Assembly: GCF_020740535.1 (NCBI RefSeq)
Contig: NZ_CP082362.1
Span: forward strand, 2,728,001-2,792,000
Length of the DNA stretch: 64,000 nt
Direction: 5' to 3'
From: Streptomyces profundus
GTDB taxonomy: Bacteria > Actinomycetota > Actinomycetes > Streptomycetales > Streptomycetaceae
In this document: positions 25,665-33,715 of the stretch, piece by piece
Position numbering within the stretch: position 1 is the first letter of the stretch
Layout: each line of letters begins with the position of its first letter
The notes under the pieces: model-generated
Told to the model about the DNA's origin: nothing
The model's input: the letters and a program-made list of their open reading frames with translations, nothing else
Database searches by the model: none
Translations under genes and position numbers: made by a program

Positions 25665-26687
25665 TCAGACGCCGGCGTCGCAGCCGCAGGAGGCGCGCAG
25701 CCGCAGCGCCACGGGGAACTGCCGCAGCCGGTCGATCGGCGCCCCCGTCGTGTCGCCGATGGCGAGATCCACGGCGGCCCGCGCCATGGCCTCCCGGTCG
25801 GAGCCGACCGTCGTCAACGGCGGGTCGGTCAGGCCGGCTTCCTTGACGTCGTCGAAGCCGGCGACCGCCAACTCCCCTGGCACGTCGATGCGCAGCTCGC
25901 GCGCGGCCCGCAGCACGCCGATGGCCTGGTCGTCCGTGGCGCAGACCAGGGCCGGCGGCCGGTCGGGACCGGCCAGCAGCCGCAACGCGATGCGGTAGGC
26001 GTCATAGCGGTTGTAGGGGGCCTTGAAGAGCCGGCCCTCGGTGTCGAGCCCGGCGACGGCCATCGCCCGGCGCCAGCCGGTGACATGGTCGGTGACGGGG
26101 TCGCCGTGCTCGGGCGTCGAGTCGACGCCGCCGAGGCAGGCGACGTAGGGGTGTCCGTGGTCCAGCAGATGGCGGGTGAGCCGCTCGGCGCCGCCCACGT
26201 CGTCGAGGACCACCGCCACGTCGTCGATCGCCTCGGGCCTGCGGTGCAGCAGCACCACCCGGGCGTCCCAGGCGTCGATCTCCGTGGCGGCGTGCTCACT
26301 TGGGCCCTGGCTGATCAGGATCAGCCCGGAGACCCGCATGCCGAGGAACGCCCGCAGATAGTGGACCTCGCGCTCGTCCAGGTAGTCGGAGTTCCCGACC
26401 AGGACCATCTTGCCGCGCTCGGCCGCCGCCTGCTCGACGGCGTGCGCCATCTCGGCGAAGAACGGCTGGCGGGCGTCGGGCACGATCAGCCCGATCAGAT
26501 CGGTGCGTTGGGAGGCCATGGCCTGGGCGACCCGGTCGGGCCGGTAGCCCAACTCCTTGATCGCGGCGAGCACACGCTCCCTGGTGGCCGCGGCCACCGG
26601 GCGCGGGCCGTTGTTGATGACATAGCTGACCACGGCGGTCGACGTCCCCGCCAGCCGTGCCACATCGTCCCGCGTCACCTTGGCCAC
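25665..26687 (-). CDS. LacI-family transcriptional regulator
   Basis: 340 aa. N-terminal [23 protein letters not shown] and hinge with [13 protein letters not shown], then a periplasmic-binding-like effector domain ([31 protein letters not shown]). Probably binds a sugar or nucleoside; ligand not decidable. GTG start lies six bases after TAGACT on the minus strand, leaderless. C-terminus ends in CGCDAGV. No transport genes next to it. Confidence 0.88.
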   Translation of the reverse strand: MAKVTRDDVARLAGTSTAVVSYVINNGPRPVAAATRERVLAAIKELGYRPDRVAQAMASQRTDLIGLIVPDARQPFFAEMAHAVEQAAAERGKMVLVGNSDYLDEREVHYLRAFLGMRVSGLILISQGPSEHAATEIDAWDARVVLLHRRPEAIDDVAVVLDDVGGAERLTRHLLDHGHPYVACLGGVDSTPEHGDPVTDHVTGWRRAMAVAGLDTEGRLFKAPYNRYDAYRIALRLLAGPDRPPALVCATDDQAIGVLRAARELRIDVPGELAVAGFDDVKEAGLTDPPLTTVGSDREAMARAAVDLAIGDTTGAPIDRLRQFPVALRLRASCGCDAGV

Positions 26688-26709
26688 GGGAGGAGTCTAC
26701 GCGCGCCAC

Positions 26710-26746
26710 CGCCCCTCCGGATACGGATGTCGTATCCGAAGGGGCG
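26710..26746 (-). terminator. Hairpin downstream of glnR
   Basis: 16-bp stem with one mismatch: CGCCCCTCCGGATACG (26710-26725) with CGTATCCGAAGGGGCG (26731-26746), loop of 5. It lies between the end of glnR and the LacI start and has no T-run. Confidence 0.65.
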
Positions 26747-26794
26747 GTTGCGCGGGTTACCACAGAGTTCACACAGTCGTCATACAGGACGACC

Positions 26795-27553
26795 TCAGTC
26801 GCGGCGTGCGGCTGCCCGCTTGATGACCTGCTCGGCCTCGCGGGTGACCGCGCGGGCCTGCTCCTGCTCGGCGTTCTTCTCCTTCTCCGGCACCACGAAG
26901 CGGTAACCGACGTTGCGCACCGTGCCGATGAGCGACTCGTGCTCGGGGCCGAGCTTGGCGCGCAGCCGCCGCACATGGACGTCCACGGTGCGGGTGCCGC
27001 CGAAGTAGTCGTAGCCCCAGACCTCCTGGAGCAGCTGGGCCCTGGTGAACACCCGGCCCGGGTGCTGCGCCAGGTACTTGAGCAGCTCGAACTCCTTGAA
27101 GGTGAGGTCGAGCACCCGGCCCTTGAGCTTGGCGCTGTAGGTGGCCTCGTCGACCGACAGATCGCCGTTGCGGATCTCCATCGGGCTGTCGTCGGCGGTC
27201 AACTGCTGGCGGCCGGTGGCCAGCCGCAGCCTGGCCTCGACCTCGGCGGGGCCCGCGGTGTCCAACACCACGTCGTCCACGCCCCAGTCGGCGGTCACCG
27301 CGGCGAGGCCGCCCTCGGTGACGATCAGCACCAGCGGGCAGCCGGGCCCAGTGGAACGGAGCAGCTGGCAGAGCGAACGCACCTGCGGCAGGTCCTTGCG
27401 GCCGTCGATCAGGATCACGTCGGCGCTGGGCGCGTCCACCAGCGCGGGGCCCTCGGCGGGGGCGACGCGCACGTTGTGCAGGAGGAGTTCGAGCGCGGGG
27501 AGCACTTGCGAGGACGGCTGAAGGGCGTTCGTAAGGAGTAGCAGCGAGCTCAT
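26795..27553 (-). CDS. glnR: Nitrogen regulator GlnR (orphan OmpR-type)
   Basis: 252 aa. N-terminal atypical receiver [20 protein letters not shown] ... [14 protein letters not shown] lacking normal phosphorylation-pocket residues, then a winged-helix domain with [20 protein letters not shown] and [18 protein letters not shown]. Charged Glu/Arg/Lys tail at the end. GlnR controls glutamine synthetase, ammonium uptake and nitrate use. Start ATG at 27553 with AGGAAGGAAC ten bases upstream; 13 more in-frame codons upstream are rejected. No kinase is present next to it, as expected. Confidence 0.96.
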   Translation of the reverse strand: MSSLLLLTNALQPSSQVLPALELLLHNVRVAPAEGPALVDAPSADVILIDGRKDLPQVRSLCQLLRSTGPGCPLVLIVTEGGLAAVTADWGVDDVVLDTAGPAEVEARLRLATGRQQLTADDSPMEIRNGDLSVDEATYSAKLKGRVLDLTFKEFELLKYLAQHPGRVFTRAQLLQEVWGYDYFGGTRTVDVHVRRLRAKLGPEHESLIGTVRNVGYRFVVPEKEKNAEQEQARAVTREAEQVIKRAAARRD

Positions 27554-27839
27554 GTCGGGGGGCGTTCCTTCCTCAGTCCTGGTATGGACCATGCGAGCGG
27601 CTCTGCCCAGAAAGCACGAAAGGACCCGATATGGCGTCGCTGCCCGGGTCCTGCTTGTTCAGCAGCATAGCCGAAACATTTCCGGGTGCGCAGGGGCGTG
27701 CGTCACTCCGTCCGCGCCTTCCGAGTGGGCCGGGGCGCGTAGCGGAGCGCGGGAGGCGTCATCATGGGGCGGCACCACCAGCGGGCCAGGAGACGGGCCC
27801 TGCCGGCCCCCGAGGCGGAGAGCGGAGATCGCGGAGACC

Positions 27840-28106
27840 ATGGCGAGCGGCACGATCCGGTACTGGGCGGCGGCCAAGGCCGCGGCCGGCACCGCGGAGG
27901 AACCCTACGAGGCGGCCACCCTGGCCGACGCGCTCGACGCGGCCAGGCGGCGGCACGCGGAGCGCGCCGATTTCCACCTGGTCCTGGCGCGCTGCGCCTT
28001 CCTGGTGGACGGCGCGCAGGTCGGCTCGCGGGACCACGCGAGTGTGCCGCTGGCCGACGGCGGCACGGTCGAGGTGCTGCCCCCGTTCGCCGGCGGTGCC
28101 GCGTGA
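27840..28106 (+). CDS. MoaD/ThiS-family sulfur carrier protein
   Basis: 88 aa. Beta-grasp fold (SGTIRYWAAAKAAAG ... VPLADGGTVEVLPPFAGG) ending in a short tail after the Gly-Gly of AGGAA, where the sulfur carrier needs a C-terminal GG. Here the GG is followed by two alanines, as in some MoaD-like proteins that are trimmed. Probable role in molybdopterin or other thiocarboxylate chemistry. GGAG seven bases before the ATG. Divergent from glnR. Confidence 0.8.
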   Translation: MASGTIRYWAAAKAAAGTAEEPYEAATLADALDAARRRHAERADFHLVLARCAFLVDGAQVGSRDHASVPLADGGTVEVLPPFAGGAA

Positions 28107-28215
28107 ACGGTTCGGCCGGCGGATCGAACGGCGGGGACCGGCCGCGCCGATCGGGCGCGCCGGGGGGCGAGCGCGGAGTGGACCGCGTGGAGACAGCGGA
28201 GAAGGGCGGCGGGGC

Positions 28216-29004
28216 ATGACGGAGAACGCGGGAACGGGACAGCGGCCCGTGGCCGGGGGCGCCAGGCACCGGGCCAGGTCGCCGATCATCAGCCCGGGCT
28301 GGCAGCCCGCGCTCGGGACGGCGCTGCTGGCCGGGCTGCTCGCCGCCACCGCGCCGATCGGCCCCTGGGCGGCGCTGCCGGCCGTGGTGGTGCTCCAGGC
28401 GGTGACGGCGGCCGGCTGGTTCCGGCTGAACGGGATGTGGCCGGCCAGGCAGGGCATCGCGCTGGCCTTCGCCGGCGGCCTCGCCGCCGATGTGACGCTG
28501 CTGACGGTGGACGGGGACGACGCGCCCGCCGCGCTGCTCGGCGTGCTGGGCGTCTGGTTCCTGCTGGTGGTGGTCCTCCAGCTGCGGCACCGCGGCTCGG
28601 CGGACGAGCGCCTCGACTCGTTGACGGCGACCTCGGCCGCCACCCTGCTGACCGTGGTGGCCACCGCGCTGCTGGCGGCGACGGAGGTGTCGGGCGAGGC
28701 GGTGGCCGTGGCGGCCGGCGCCGTGGCGGCGGCCACGCTGCTGCGGGCGCTGCCGGGGCCCGAGGTGGTGACCTCGGTGCTCGGCCTGGCGGCTGGCTGC
28801 GCCGTCGGCGCGGTGGCCAGCGGCCAGGACATCGGCCAGCCGGCGCTCGCGCTGGGCGCGGCGGCGGGGGCGTGTGCCCTGGTGGGGCTGCGGGTCGCCT
28901 CCTACGACTTCCCGTCCAGGTTCGTGCACTTCACGGCGGGCGTCGCGCTGCCGCTGACGGCGGCGGCGCCGGCCGTCTACCCGTTGACGGTGGCGCTGCT
29001 CTGA
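28216..29004 (+). CDS. Multi-helix membrane protein of unknown function
   Basis: 262 aa. Cytosolic N-terminus of about 35 residues, then about eight predicted membrane helices from residue ~32 to the end (LGTALLAGLLAATAPIGPW, LLGVLGVWFLLVVVLQL, AVYPLTVALL). Very Ala/Leu/Val-rich. In other streptomycetes such a gene lies between moaD and a DUF2993 gene. ATG preceded by GGCGGGG. No catalytic motif seen. Confidence 0.7.
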   Translation: MTENAGTGQRPVAGGARHRARSPIISPGWQPALGTALLAGLLAATAPIGPWAALPAVVVLQAVTAAGWFRLNGMWPARQGIALAFAGGLAADVTLLTVDGDDAPAALLGVLGVWFLLVVVLQLRHRGSADERLDSLTATSAATLLTVVATALLAATEVSGEAVAVAAGAVAAATLLRALPGPEVVTSVLGLAAGCAVGAVASGQDIGQPALALGAAAGACALVGLRVASYDFPSRFVHFTAGVALPLTAAAPAVYPLTVALL

Positions 29005-29256
29005 CCCGAGCCGAGCGGGACCCGAGCCGGCCCGAGCCCACCCGGGTACGGCCATCCGGGTGACGTGGGTGGGGGCAGGAACCTCGGCGCGCTCCCAGGG
29101 GTTGAGCAGGTGTTGAGAGACAGGGCTGTAACGGCCCTGCTGCAAGGAGCTGTGCCCGCTCCCGGTGGGCGAACGGGGCGGGTTAGGCTCACGTGGTTTT
29201 TCGGTCACCTGGCACCGTGGCGTCCCGCCACACTTCACCTGGGGGTTCGCAACCCG

Positions 29257-29979
29257 ATGCGCGCACTGCGAATAAGCCTGATCGTCATCGGCGTCCTGGC
29301 CGTGCTGGCCGTGGTCGCCGACCGCGTCGCGCTCTATGTCACCCAGAGTGAGGTCGCCTCCCGCGCCCAGGACCGGCTGGGTCTCGCGTCCGAGCCGTCC
29401 ATATCCATCAAGGGCTTCCCCTTTCTGAACCAGGTGCTGGGCAGCCAGCTGGACCGGGTGGATCTGGGCATCGACGACTACGAGGCGTCGGTGGACGGCC
29501 AGCAGCTCAACATCCACGATCTGGACGTCCAGCTGACCGACGTCAAGCTGACCGGCGGCTACACCAACGCGGTGGCCAGCGAGGCCCACGGCGAGGGCAT
29601 GATCACCTACGACGAGCTGACCCGGGCCTACGGCGAGCTGCTCGCGCTCCAGGGGAACGGCTTCGGCGTGGAGTTCGAGTACGCGGGCGACGGCCGGCTG
29701 CTGCTGGTGCTCCAGGCCAGCGCGATGGGCCAGACGCTGGACGTCGGCGAGGCCGCGGGCGATCTGGTGCTGGAGGACGGCACGCTCACCCTGTCGGTCG
29801 CCGAGGAGGACATCCCCGACATCGGCGGCGATCGGGTGCAGGAGACCATCCGGGAGCAGCTGGACCAGGAGCGCGCCATCTCCGGGCTGCCCGAGGGCCT
29901 CGACCTGACCTCCCTCGAACCCACCGAACGGGGCCTGAAGGTGATCGTGGACGGCGAGAACATGTCGCTGAGCGACTGA
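29257..29979 (+). CDS. DUF2993 (LmeA-like) membrane-anchored protein
   Basis: 240 aa. Short N-terminal membrane anchor (residues 2-28, RALRISLIVIGVLAVLAVVA), then a lipid-binding-like domain: ISIKGFPFLNQVLGSQLDRV, VQLTDVKLTGG, and ALQASAMGQ. The family includes mycobacterial LmeA, involved in lipomannan metabolism in the periplasm. GGGGG precedes the ATG. It stands alone; the 130 bases to the leader peptide contain no clear terminator. Confidence 0.8.
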   Translation: MRALRISLIVIGVLAVLAVVADRVALYVTQSEVASRAQDRLGLASEPSISIKGFPFLNQVLGSQLDRVDLGIDDYEASVDGQQLNIHDLDVQLTDVKLTGGYTNAVASEAHGEGMITYDELTRAYGELLALQGNGFGVEFEYAGDGRLLLVLQASAMGQTLDVGEAAGDLVLEDGTLTLSVAEEDIPDIGGDRVQETIREQLDQERAISGLPEGLDLTSLEPTERGLKVIVDGENMSLSD

Positions 29980-30073
29980 GCGGAACGGGAGCCGGGCGGA
30001 CGGGCGGGGCTGAGGGGGCGAAGCCCAGCGGTCCCACGTTACGGTCACTCCCATCTCAGAATACGGAACACCG

Positions 30074-30103
30074 GTGACATGAGCGAGGCGGCGTCCGTAC
30101 GAT
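30074..30103 (+). promoter_or_regulatory. Promoter of the Cys leader peptide / sseA transcript
   Basis: GTGACA (30074-30079), 18-base spacer, TACGAT (30098-30103). The leader-peptide ATG starts seven bases after the -10, so transcription likely begins at the A of ATG. Confidence 0.6.
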
Positions 30104-30110
30104 CGCGGTC

Positions 30111-30212
30111 ATGATGCGGCAGGCGACGGGCACCCCGGCCGGGGGCCTCACCAAACGGCGGGCAGTCGATCTCTGCCGCGTCGCCGCCAGTCTCTGTCGC
30201 AGCCTCGGCTGA
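30111..30212 (+). CDS. Cys-containing leader peptide (attenuator) of the sseA operon
   Basis: 33 aa: MMRQATGTPAGG then LTKRRAVDLCRVAASLCRSLG and stop. The RRAVDLCRVAASLC motif is the hallmark of small actinobacterial leader peptides upstream of sulfur genes, for which cysteine-responsive attenuation has been proposed. Two Cys codons (TGC, TGT) lie seven codons apart near the end. Leaderless mRNA predicted from the promoter. Lies 140 bases upstream of sseA. Confidence 0.75.
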   Translation: MMRQATGTPAGGLTKRRAVDLCRVAASLCRSLG

Positions 30213-30352
30213 TCCCACGCCCCTCCCGCCGCGCGGCGCGCCCTCTCGTGCCCGGCTACCCGAAGAAGCGCGCGTGCGTCGCCCTGCGGTACGCCCCCTT
30301 CCCGCCCGTTCTCGCACCGTTCCCGCCTGAATTCGCTCAAGGAGACATCAGC

Positions 30353-31192
30353 ATGAGCCGCAGTGACGTCCTGGTGGACGCCGACTGGGTCCAGGCCCAC
30401 ATCGACGACCCCAAGGTGGTGCTCGTGGAAGTGGACGAGGACACCTCGGCCTACGAGAAGAACCACATCAAGAACGCCGTCCGGATCGACTGGAAGCAGG
30501 ACCTCCAGGACCCGGTGCGCCGCGACTTCGTGGACCAGGAGGGCTTCGAGAAGCTGCTCTCCGCCAGGGGCATCGCCAACGACGACACGGTGGTTCTCTA
30601 CGGCGGCAACAACAACTGGTTCGCCGCCTACGCCTACTGGTACTTCAAGCTGTACGGCCACGAGGACGTCCGGCTGCTGGACGGCGGGCGCAAGAAGTGG
30701 GAGCTGGACTCCCGCGACCTGGTCGTCGAGGTGCCCACCCGCGCGGCCACCCAGTACAGCGCCAAGCCGCAGGACACCTCGATCCGCGCCTTCCGCGACG
30801 AGGTCGTGGCGGCCATCGGCACCAAGAACCTGGTCGACGTGCGCTCCCCCGACGAGTTCAGCGGCAAGCTGCTCGCCCCGGCGCACCTGCCGCAGGAGCA
30901 GTCCCAGGTCGGCGGCCACATCCCCAGCGCCCGCAACATCCCCTGGTCCAAGTCGGCCAACGACGACGGCACCTTCCGCTCCGAGGAGGAGCTGACGGAG
31001 CTGTACCAGGGCGAGGGCGTGGATCTGGAGAAGGACACCATCGCCTACTGCCGCATCGGCGAGCGCTCGGCGCACAGCTGGTTCGTGCTGCACGAGCTGC
31101 TCGGCCAGGCCAACGTCAAGAACTACGACGGCTCCTGGACCGAGTACGGCTCGCTGGTGGGCGTCCCGGTCGAGACCGGCCCGGCCAAGTAG
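30353..31192 (+). CDS. sseA: Thiosulfate/3-mercaptopyruvate sulfurtransferase (rhodanese)
   Basis: 279 aa. Two rhodanese domains: inactive N-terminal half (DTSAYEKNHIKNAVRIDW) and catalytic C-terminal half with active-site loop YCRIGERSAHSWFVL, Cys at ~234, and NLVDVRSPDEF. Transfers sulfane sulfur to cyanide or other acceptors. AAGGAG seven bases before the ATG; the frame is open further upstream but not supported. Works with the following DUF1416 gene; the two are usually paired. Confidence 0.92.
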   Translation: MSRSDVLVDADWVQAHIDDPKVVLVEVDEDTSAYEKNHIKNAVRIDWKQDLQDPVRRDFVDQEGFEKLLSARGIANDDTVVLYGGNNNWFAAYAYWYFKLYGHEDVRLLDGGRKKWELDSRDLVVEVPTRAATQYSAKPQDTSIRAFRDEVVAAIGTKNLVDVRSPDEFSGKLLAPAHLPQEQSQVGGHIPSARNIPWSKSANDDGTFRSEEELTELYQGEGVDLEKDTIAYCRIGERSAHSWFVLHELLGQANVKNYDGSWTEYGSLVGVPVETGPAK

Positions 31193-31218
31193 TCGACACC
31201 GATTCCGCCGACGGGAAT

Positions 31219-31279
31219 CTCCGAGCGGTTTCTCTGAGCGGTATCTCCGAGCGGTATCTCTGAGCGGTATCTCTGAACG
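31219..31279. repeat. 13-base tandem repeat between sseA and sseC
   Basis: CTC(C/T)GAGCGGTAT occurs four times head to tail from 31219 to 31270, then a fifth partial copy. The first copy reads TTT at its end instead of TAT. It lies directly before the sseC binding site. Confidence 0.85.
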
Positions 31280-31294
31280 AAAAGGGAGCAGGGC

Positions 31295-31582
31295 ATGTGC
31301 GGAGCGAAGGCGGGCGGCCCGGACGCCGCCGGCGTCAAGGCCGGCGAGACCACCATCCAGGGGTCGGTCACCAGGGGCGGCGAGCCGGTGACCGGCTATG
31401 TCCGACTCCTCGACAGCACCGGTGAGTTCACCGCCGAGGTCCCCACCTCGGCGACCGGACAGTTCCGGTTCTACGCCGCCGAGGGCACCTGGACGGTGCG
31501 CGCGCTGGTGCCGGGCGGCACGGCGGACCGTCGGGTGGTCGCCCAGCAGGGCGGCCTGACCGAGGTCAGCATCGCCGTCTAG
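31295..31582 (+). CDS. sseC: SseC-type DUF1416 protein
   Basis: 95 aa, the full family length. Starts MCGAKAGGPDAAGVKAGET, then a single small beta domain (TIQGSVTRGGEPVTGYVRLLD, EGTWTVRALVPGG). M. tuberculosis calls its members SseC. The N-terminal Cys2 may be functional. Role uncertain, probably supporting the rhodanese. AAAGGGAG upstream of ATG. Confidence 0.85.
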   Translation: MCGAKAGGPDAAGVKAGETTIQGSVTRGGEPVTGYVRLLDSTGEFTAEVPTSATGQFRFYAAEGTWTVRALVPGGTADRRVVAQQGGLTEVSIAV

Positions 31583-31609
31583 GACCGCCCCGCACCTGAC
31601 CAGCGACAG

Positions 31610-31644
31610 AAGGCCGCGCCCCTGACGGGCGCGGCCTTTTCGTT
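31610..31644 (+). terminator. Terminator after sseC
   Basis: 12-bp perfect stem AAGGCCGCGCCC (31610-31621) with GGGCGCGGCCTT (31627-31638), loop of 5, followed by TTCGTT. Confidence 0.85.
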
Positions 31645-31715
31645 CCCCGTTGACTGTTTCCCCGTGTCGGTAGCTGACGGTCCTTGTCCGTGGATGGGCC
31701 TCGACCGGTGAGGGG

Positions 31716-32087
31716 TCAGTAGACCAGGGACCGCACGCCGTCGGGCAGGATCTCGCTCACGAAGACCTGCGCCCCGGCGATGCGTACACCGTCGATCACG
31801 TCCTCCTCCTTGATTCCCCTGCGCGCCGCGCACTGCGTGCACAGGGTGATGGTCCCCCCGGTCGAGATGGCCTCGATCAGCTCCGGCAGCGGTGCGGCGT
31901 GCGGGAGTTGGAACTCCGCGGCCCGTCCCGGCAGTGCGAACCAGGCGGACTCTCCGGTCAGCCACAGCGAGACGTCCACTCCGCTGGCCACCGCCACCGA
32001 GGCCACCGTGAACGCCTGCGAGCAGCGCTCGGGGGCGTCGGCCCCCGCCGTTACCTTGATCACCAGCTTGTGTGCCGTTTGAGCCAT
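31716..32087 (-). CDS. DsrE-family sulfur protein
   Basis: 123 aa. DsrE/F-like fold (KLVIKVTAGADAPERCSQAF, GVDVSLWLTGESAWFALPG) with two Cys in ITLCTQCAARRG (residues ~82 and 85), a likely sulfur-relay site, plus Cys22. Convergent with sseA-sseC, supporting a sulfur transfer role. Oligomeric in characterised relatives. The RBS was not clear. Confidence 0.82.
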   Translation of the reverse strand: MAQTAHKLVIKVTAGADAPERCSQAFTVASVAVASGVDVSLWLTGESAWFALPGRAAEFQLPHAAPLPELIEAISTGGTITLCTQCAARRGIKEEDVIDGVRIAGAQVFVSEILPDGVRSLVY

Positions 32088-32117
32088 AAGACCACCGTAG
32101 CCGTGTGGGCTAGTCGG

Positions 32118-32201
32118 CTAGCGAGTCGTGCCGCAGGTAGCGCAGACCCAGTCGCCCTGCGGTCCCTGATACATCGTCCCGCCACAATTTGGACAACTCA
32201 T
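32118..32201 (-). CDS. 27-aa zinc-ribbon peptide
   Basis: MSCPNCGGTMYQGPQGDWVC followed by ATCGTTR: two CxxC knuckles (CPNC and CATC), 13 residues apart, enough for a single structural zinc. AAAGGATG is well placed before the ATG at 32201. Upstream of dsrE on the same strand with a 30-base gap, so possibly one transcript. Below the usual length threshold and easily missed. Confidence 0.75.
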   Translation of the reverse strand: MSCPNCGGTMYQGPQGDWVCATCGTTR

Positions 32202-32392
32202 GATCACATCCTTTCCACGCGCTTAGACGCGATAGTGACCAGACACGTTCAGTCCGGGTGATCACAAAACGGTCAAGGCGGCCCGACGGGTGCGCCTCGG
32301 GCGGCCCACCTCAGGGAGATTCCCCGGACCGGGGCCACTAGACTCGGCCGCGACCGTTCTTCACATTCGGGCCGCGCGCAAGGAGCTTTCCC

Positions 32393-32494
32393 GTGCTTGA
32401 GGCATTCTTCATCACCCTGATGGCCCTGGTGGCCGTCGGCACCGCCGCGTTCACGGGCCTCGTCGTGGTGAAGCTCTACCAGGGCCAGCGCTGA
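32393..32494 (+). CDS. 33-aa single-helix membrane peptide upstream of nitrobindin gene
   Basis: VLEAFFITLMALVAVGTAAF and then TGLVVVKLYQGQR: one hydrophobic helix of ~24 residues and a short basic tail. AAGGAG lies seven bases before the GTG. The next gene starts two bases after its stop, so it is co-transcribed and may be translation-coupled. Function unknown; could be a small membrane regulator. Confidence 0.75.
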   Translation: MLEAFFITLMALVAVGTAAFTGLVVVKLYQGQR

Positions 32495-32496
32495 CC

Positions 32497-33060
32497 ATGA
32501 TCGAGATCCCGGAGGACCTCAACCCCCGGCTGGTCCCCCTCGCGTTCCTCCTCGGCACCTGGCAGGGCGCCGGCGTCGCTGACTTCCCCGGCGAGGAGGC
32601 GAGCAACTTCGGCCAGCAGGTCACGTTCTCGCACGACGGCCGTGACTTCGTGGAGTTCACCGCACGCTCCTGGCGCCTGGACGACGCCGGCCAGCGGACC
32701 ACGCCCCTGGAGACCGAGCACGGCTTCTGGCGTATCGACGACAGCCGCCAGGTCGAGGCCGTCCTGGTCCGCGACCAGGGCGTCGTGGAGGTCTGGTACG
32801 GCGAACTGGCCGAGGGGAAACCGCAGATCGACCTCGCGACGGACGCGATCGCGCGCACCGAGGCGTCGCCACCGTACTCCGGCGGCAAGCGGCTCTACGG
32901 CTATGTCAACGGCGACCTGATGTGGGTCGGCGAGAAGGCCACCCCCGAGGTCCCGCTGCGCCCCTACATGTCGGCCCACCTCAAGAAGGCCGTCGACCCC
33001 CGCGAGTGGATCGACGACATCAAGGACCTCCCGGACGACGGCATCGCCTTCTTCCGCTGA
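32497..33060 (+). CDS. Nitrobindin-like heme-binding beta-barrel (FABP family)
   Basis: 187 aa. FLLGTWQGAGVADFP (residues ~18-32) is the GxWxGxG signature of nitrobindins. YMSAHLKKAV near residue ~160 carries the conserved His that binds heme in nitrobindins. Those proteins isomerise peroxynitrite and bind NO. The other residues (VTFSHDGRDFVEFTARSW) fit the barrel. Immediately follows the 33-aa membrane peptide. Confidence 0.85.
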   Translation: MIEIPEDLNPRLVPLAFLLGTWQGAGVADFPGEEASNFGQQVTFSHDGRDFVEFTARSWRLDDAGQRTTPLETEHGFWRIDDSRQVEAVLVRDQGVVEVWYGELAEGKPQIDLATDAIARTEASPPYSGGKRLYGYVNGDLMWVGEKATPEVPLRPYMSAHLKKAVDPREWIDDIKDLPDDGIAFFR

Positions 33061-33489
33061 GCCCGAGCCCCGGCAGGGCCCACCCGCCCCACCCACCCGC
33101 CCCAAAACGGCCTGACCGACCGGCCACCGGGCGCCGGGGCCCCCGGGCCCCGGCCAGGGGACGGGAAACCCCACCGGTCTGGCCCGGAACGGACAGCCGA
33201 CCCCGGGCTCGGGGCCCCGGAACGGGCTGCCCCGGCCGGAGGGCCGCGACGGCCAGGCCCTCGGCCTCGGGATACGCCGAGCGGGGACATGCCTCCGGAA
33301 GGCGCCGGCTTCGAGGTGGGCTGTCCGACCAACGGCCGGGACGGGCCCGGAGAACCCCAGCAACGGAACGAGCCGATCGGCCGGCCACCGGGCGCCGGGC
33401 ACCGGGGCCCCCGGCCAGGGGACGGGAAACCCCACCGGTCTGGCCCGGAACGGACAGCCGACCCCGGGCTCGGGGCCCGCTTTCGGTTG
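33061..33489. repeat. Repeat island 3: ~100-base direct repeat downstream of the nitrobindin gene
   Basis: Copies at about 33117-33218 and 33375-33478 share a tract including GACGGGAAACCCCACCGGTC and CGGAACGGACAGCCGACCCC. Spacing is 261 with a small indel in the GCGCCGGGG...CCCCGG part. Gly/Pro/Arg open frames on both strands are not genes. The right copy abuts the alpha/beta-hydrolase remnant. Confidence 0.85.
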
Positions 33490-33715
33490 GGGGCGACGTC
33501 GCGCGCCTGCTTCGCCGAGGTCGCGGTCGACCCGCTGTTGGCCGGCCACCGGGCGCTGGTCATCGACCTGCTGGGGCACGGCATCAGCGATCGGCCGACG
33601 CCCTCGCCGCCGCCGGGGTGTCCGTGGTGCCCGTCCCCGACGGGGGGGCACCACATCGTGCTGGACAACCCACGCCGCTGCGGCCGGGCCACCGTCGCGG
33701 ACCTCAGGGCATCCG
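33490..33715 (+). pseudogene. Alpha/beta-hydrolase remnant
   Basis: Frame A gives CFAEVAVDPLLAGHRALVID and GHGISDRPT, the strand and loop before the nucleophile. Then a different frame gives DALAAAGVSVVPVPDGG. After the G-run at ~33645 the first frame returns with HHIVLDNPRR, the catalytic-His end. The nucleophile elbow (GHSMGG) is missing. So an internal deletion and frameshifts have destroyed the gene. Confidence 0.7.

Noticed and set aside
27554..27839. GlnR or PhoP binding site in the glnR promoter region
   Set aside because: GAAATGTTTC (in the minus-strand reading) is suggestive but only one half-site fits the known GlnR pattern.
28104..28219. 38-codon frame between moaD and the membrane protein
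   Set aside because: Gly/Arg-rich, begins at a GTG overlapping the moaD stop, no binding site or pattern.
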